Origin: Bacteroides acidifaciens
GTDB taxonomy: Bacteria > Bacteroidota > Bacteroidia > Bacteroidales > Bacteroidaceae
Assembly: GCF_903181435.1 (NCBI RefSeq)
Contig: NZ_CAEUHO010000005.1
Location: 186,001 to 250,000, forward strand
Direction: 5' to 3'
DNA length: 64,000 nt
The translations under genes and the position numbers were made by a program. The notes under the pieces are model-generated. The model was not told the origin of the DNA, ran no database searches, and saw nothing but the letters and a program-made list of their open reading frames with translations. Below, one piece after another: positions 63,872 to 64,000 of the stretch (the stretch's first letter is position 1; every line of letters starts with the position of its first letter).

Positions 63872-64000
63872 TTAGTTATTTACTTCTGCGAGGTAAGCCT
63901 TCCACTCATTGATAAGCGACCGTTCAATACCATTGTCTTTTATTTTCCCTCTGCTCGTACTGTCATTCAACTTCTTGATAGAAATTTGAAGGTTACGCAC
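63872..64000 (-). CDS. 3' end of an unknown gene
   Basis: The last 42 codons and stop of a gene entering from the right edge, ending in RSLINEWKAYLAEVNN. The frame is clean and codon use fits the neighbours. The stop lies 28 bp upstream of the ORF6N-PLD start, so the two genes are likely cotranscribed. Too short to identify. Confidence 0.55.
   Translation of the reverse strand: MRNLQISIKKLNDSTSRGKIKDNGIERSLINEWKAYLAEVNN

Larger units (their letters stand above)
54660..64000. mobile_element. Probable integrated mobilizable element with export/phosphatase cargo
   Basis: Immediately 3' of tRNA-Leu lie a cargo operon, a Crp/Fnr regulator, a MobV-type relaxase, a hairpin-rich oriT candidate, replication-type genes (DUF5906 helicase) and an excisionase-like HTH gene. 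Relaxase-region GC content is visibly higher than in the flanking core genes. NBU-type Bacteroides elements are known to integrate at tRNA-Leu genes. No integrase, att repeat or right end is seen, so the right boundary lies beyond the window, and the left boundary is inferred. Confidence 0.65.

Overview
The window looks like a chromosomal segment of a gut Bacteroides (Bacteroidales). The support is SusC/SusD nutrient-uptake pairs, TAnnTTTG -7 promoter boxes, HU-like proteins starting MSVYYDLY, a PUL-encoded ECF sigma/FecR pair and Bacteroidales core genes. Species cannot be fixed from the sequence alone.

1-23.7 kb, carbohydrate use. After the 5' end of an HU-like gene (1-189, minus) comes a polysaccharide utilisation locus (528-18621, plus). 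It encodes a SusC transporter with an N-terminal STN signalling domain, a SusD lipoprotein, a SusE/F-like surface lipoprotein with three recent tandem binding modules, a clan GH-D (GH27-like) enzyme, GH123, GH97, an acetylesterase-like hydrolase, an ECF sigma factor overlapping its FecR anti-sigma, and a 1109-residue GH43-like/(alpha/alpha) toroid protein. The STN, FecR and sigma parts form a closed trans-envelope circuit. The enzyme mix (beta-GalNAc and alpha-Gal activities) points to host-type GalNAc/Gal glycans. A GH3 enzyme, a truncated secreted ORF and a six-hairpin glycosidase-like lipoprotein follow.

23.7-30.7 kb, duplicated ATPase/nuclease region. Two nearly identical AAA-ATPase/PD-(D/E)XK genes (24652-26211 and 28752-30308, both minus) flank an inositol-monophosphatase-like gene, a ComF-like gene and a DUF6078-like gene. 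Just beyond the 3' end of each copy is an array of short repeats with an exact 22-bp period (24499-24586 and 28597-28706). The two arrays differ in sequence but share architecture, and the two proteins differ mainly in one ~30-residue segment. This is the most unusual signal in the window. Two tandem tRNA-Asn genes follow.

30.7-54.7 kb, mostly housekeeping: adenosine-kinase-like PfkB enzyme, S41 protease, ahcY, a YfhO membrane protein, a TolC/HlyD/MFS efflux operon with an AraC regulator, upp, pckA, a MutS-like ATPase, a two-gene chromate transporter, typA, rpsO, an HTH-cupin regulator with an acyl-CoA synthetase, a mannose-1-phosphate guanylyltransferase, and tRNA-Leu(CAA).

54.7-64 kb, a probable integrated mobilizable element beginning at the 3' end of tRNA-Leu. 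Its cargo is a LMW-phosphatase/MFS/SMR-Gdx operon divergent from a Crp/Fnr regulator. Its backbone is a MobV-type relaxase, a hairpin-rich oriT candidate, an HTH protein, a DUF5906-type helicase, an excisionase-like HTH protein and an ORF6N-PLD protein. The integrase is not in view, and the element probably runs past position 64000.
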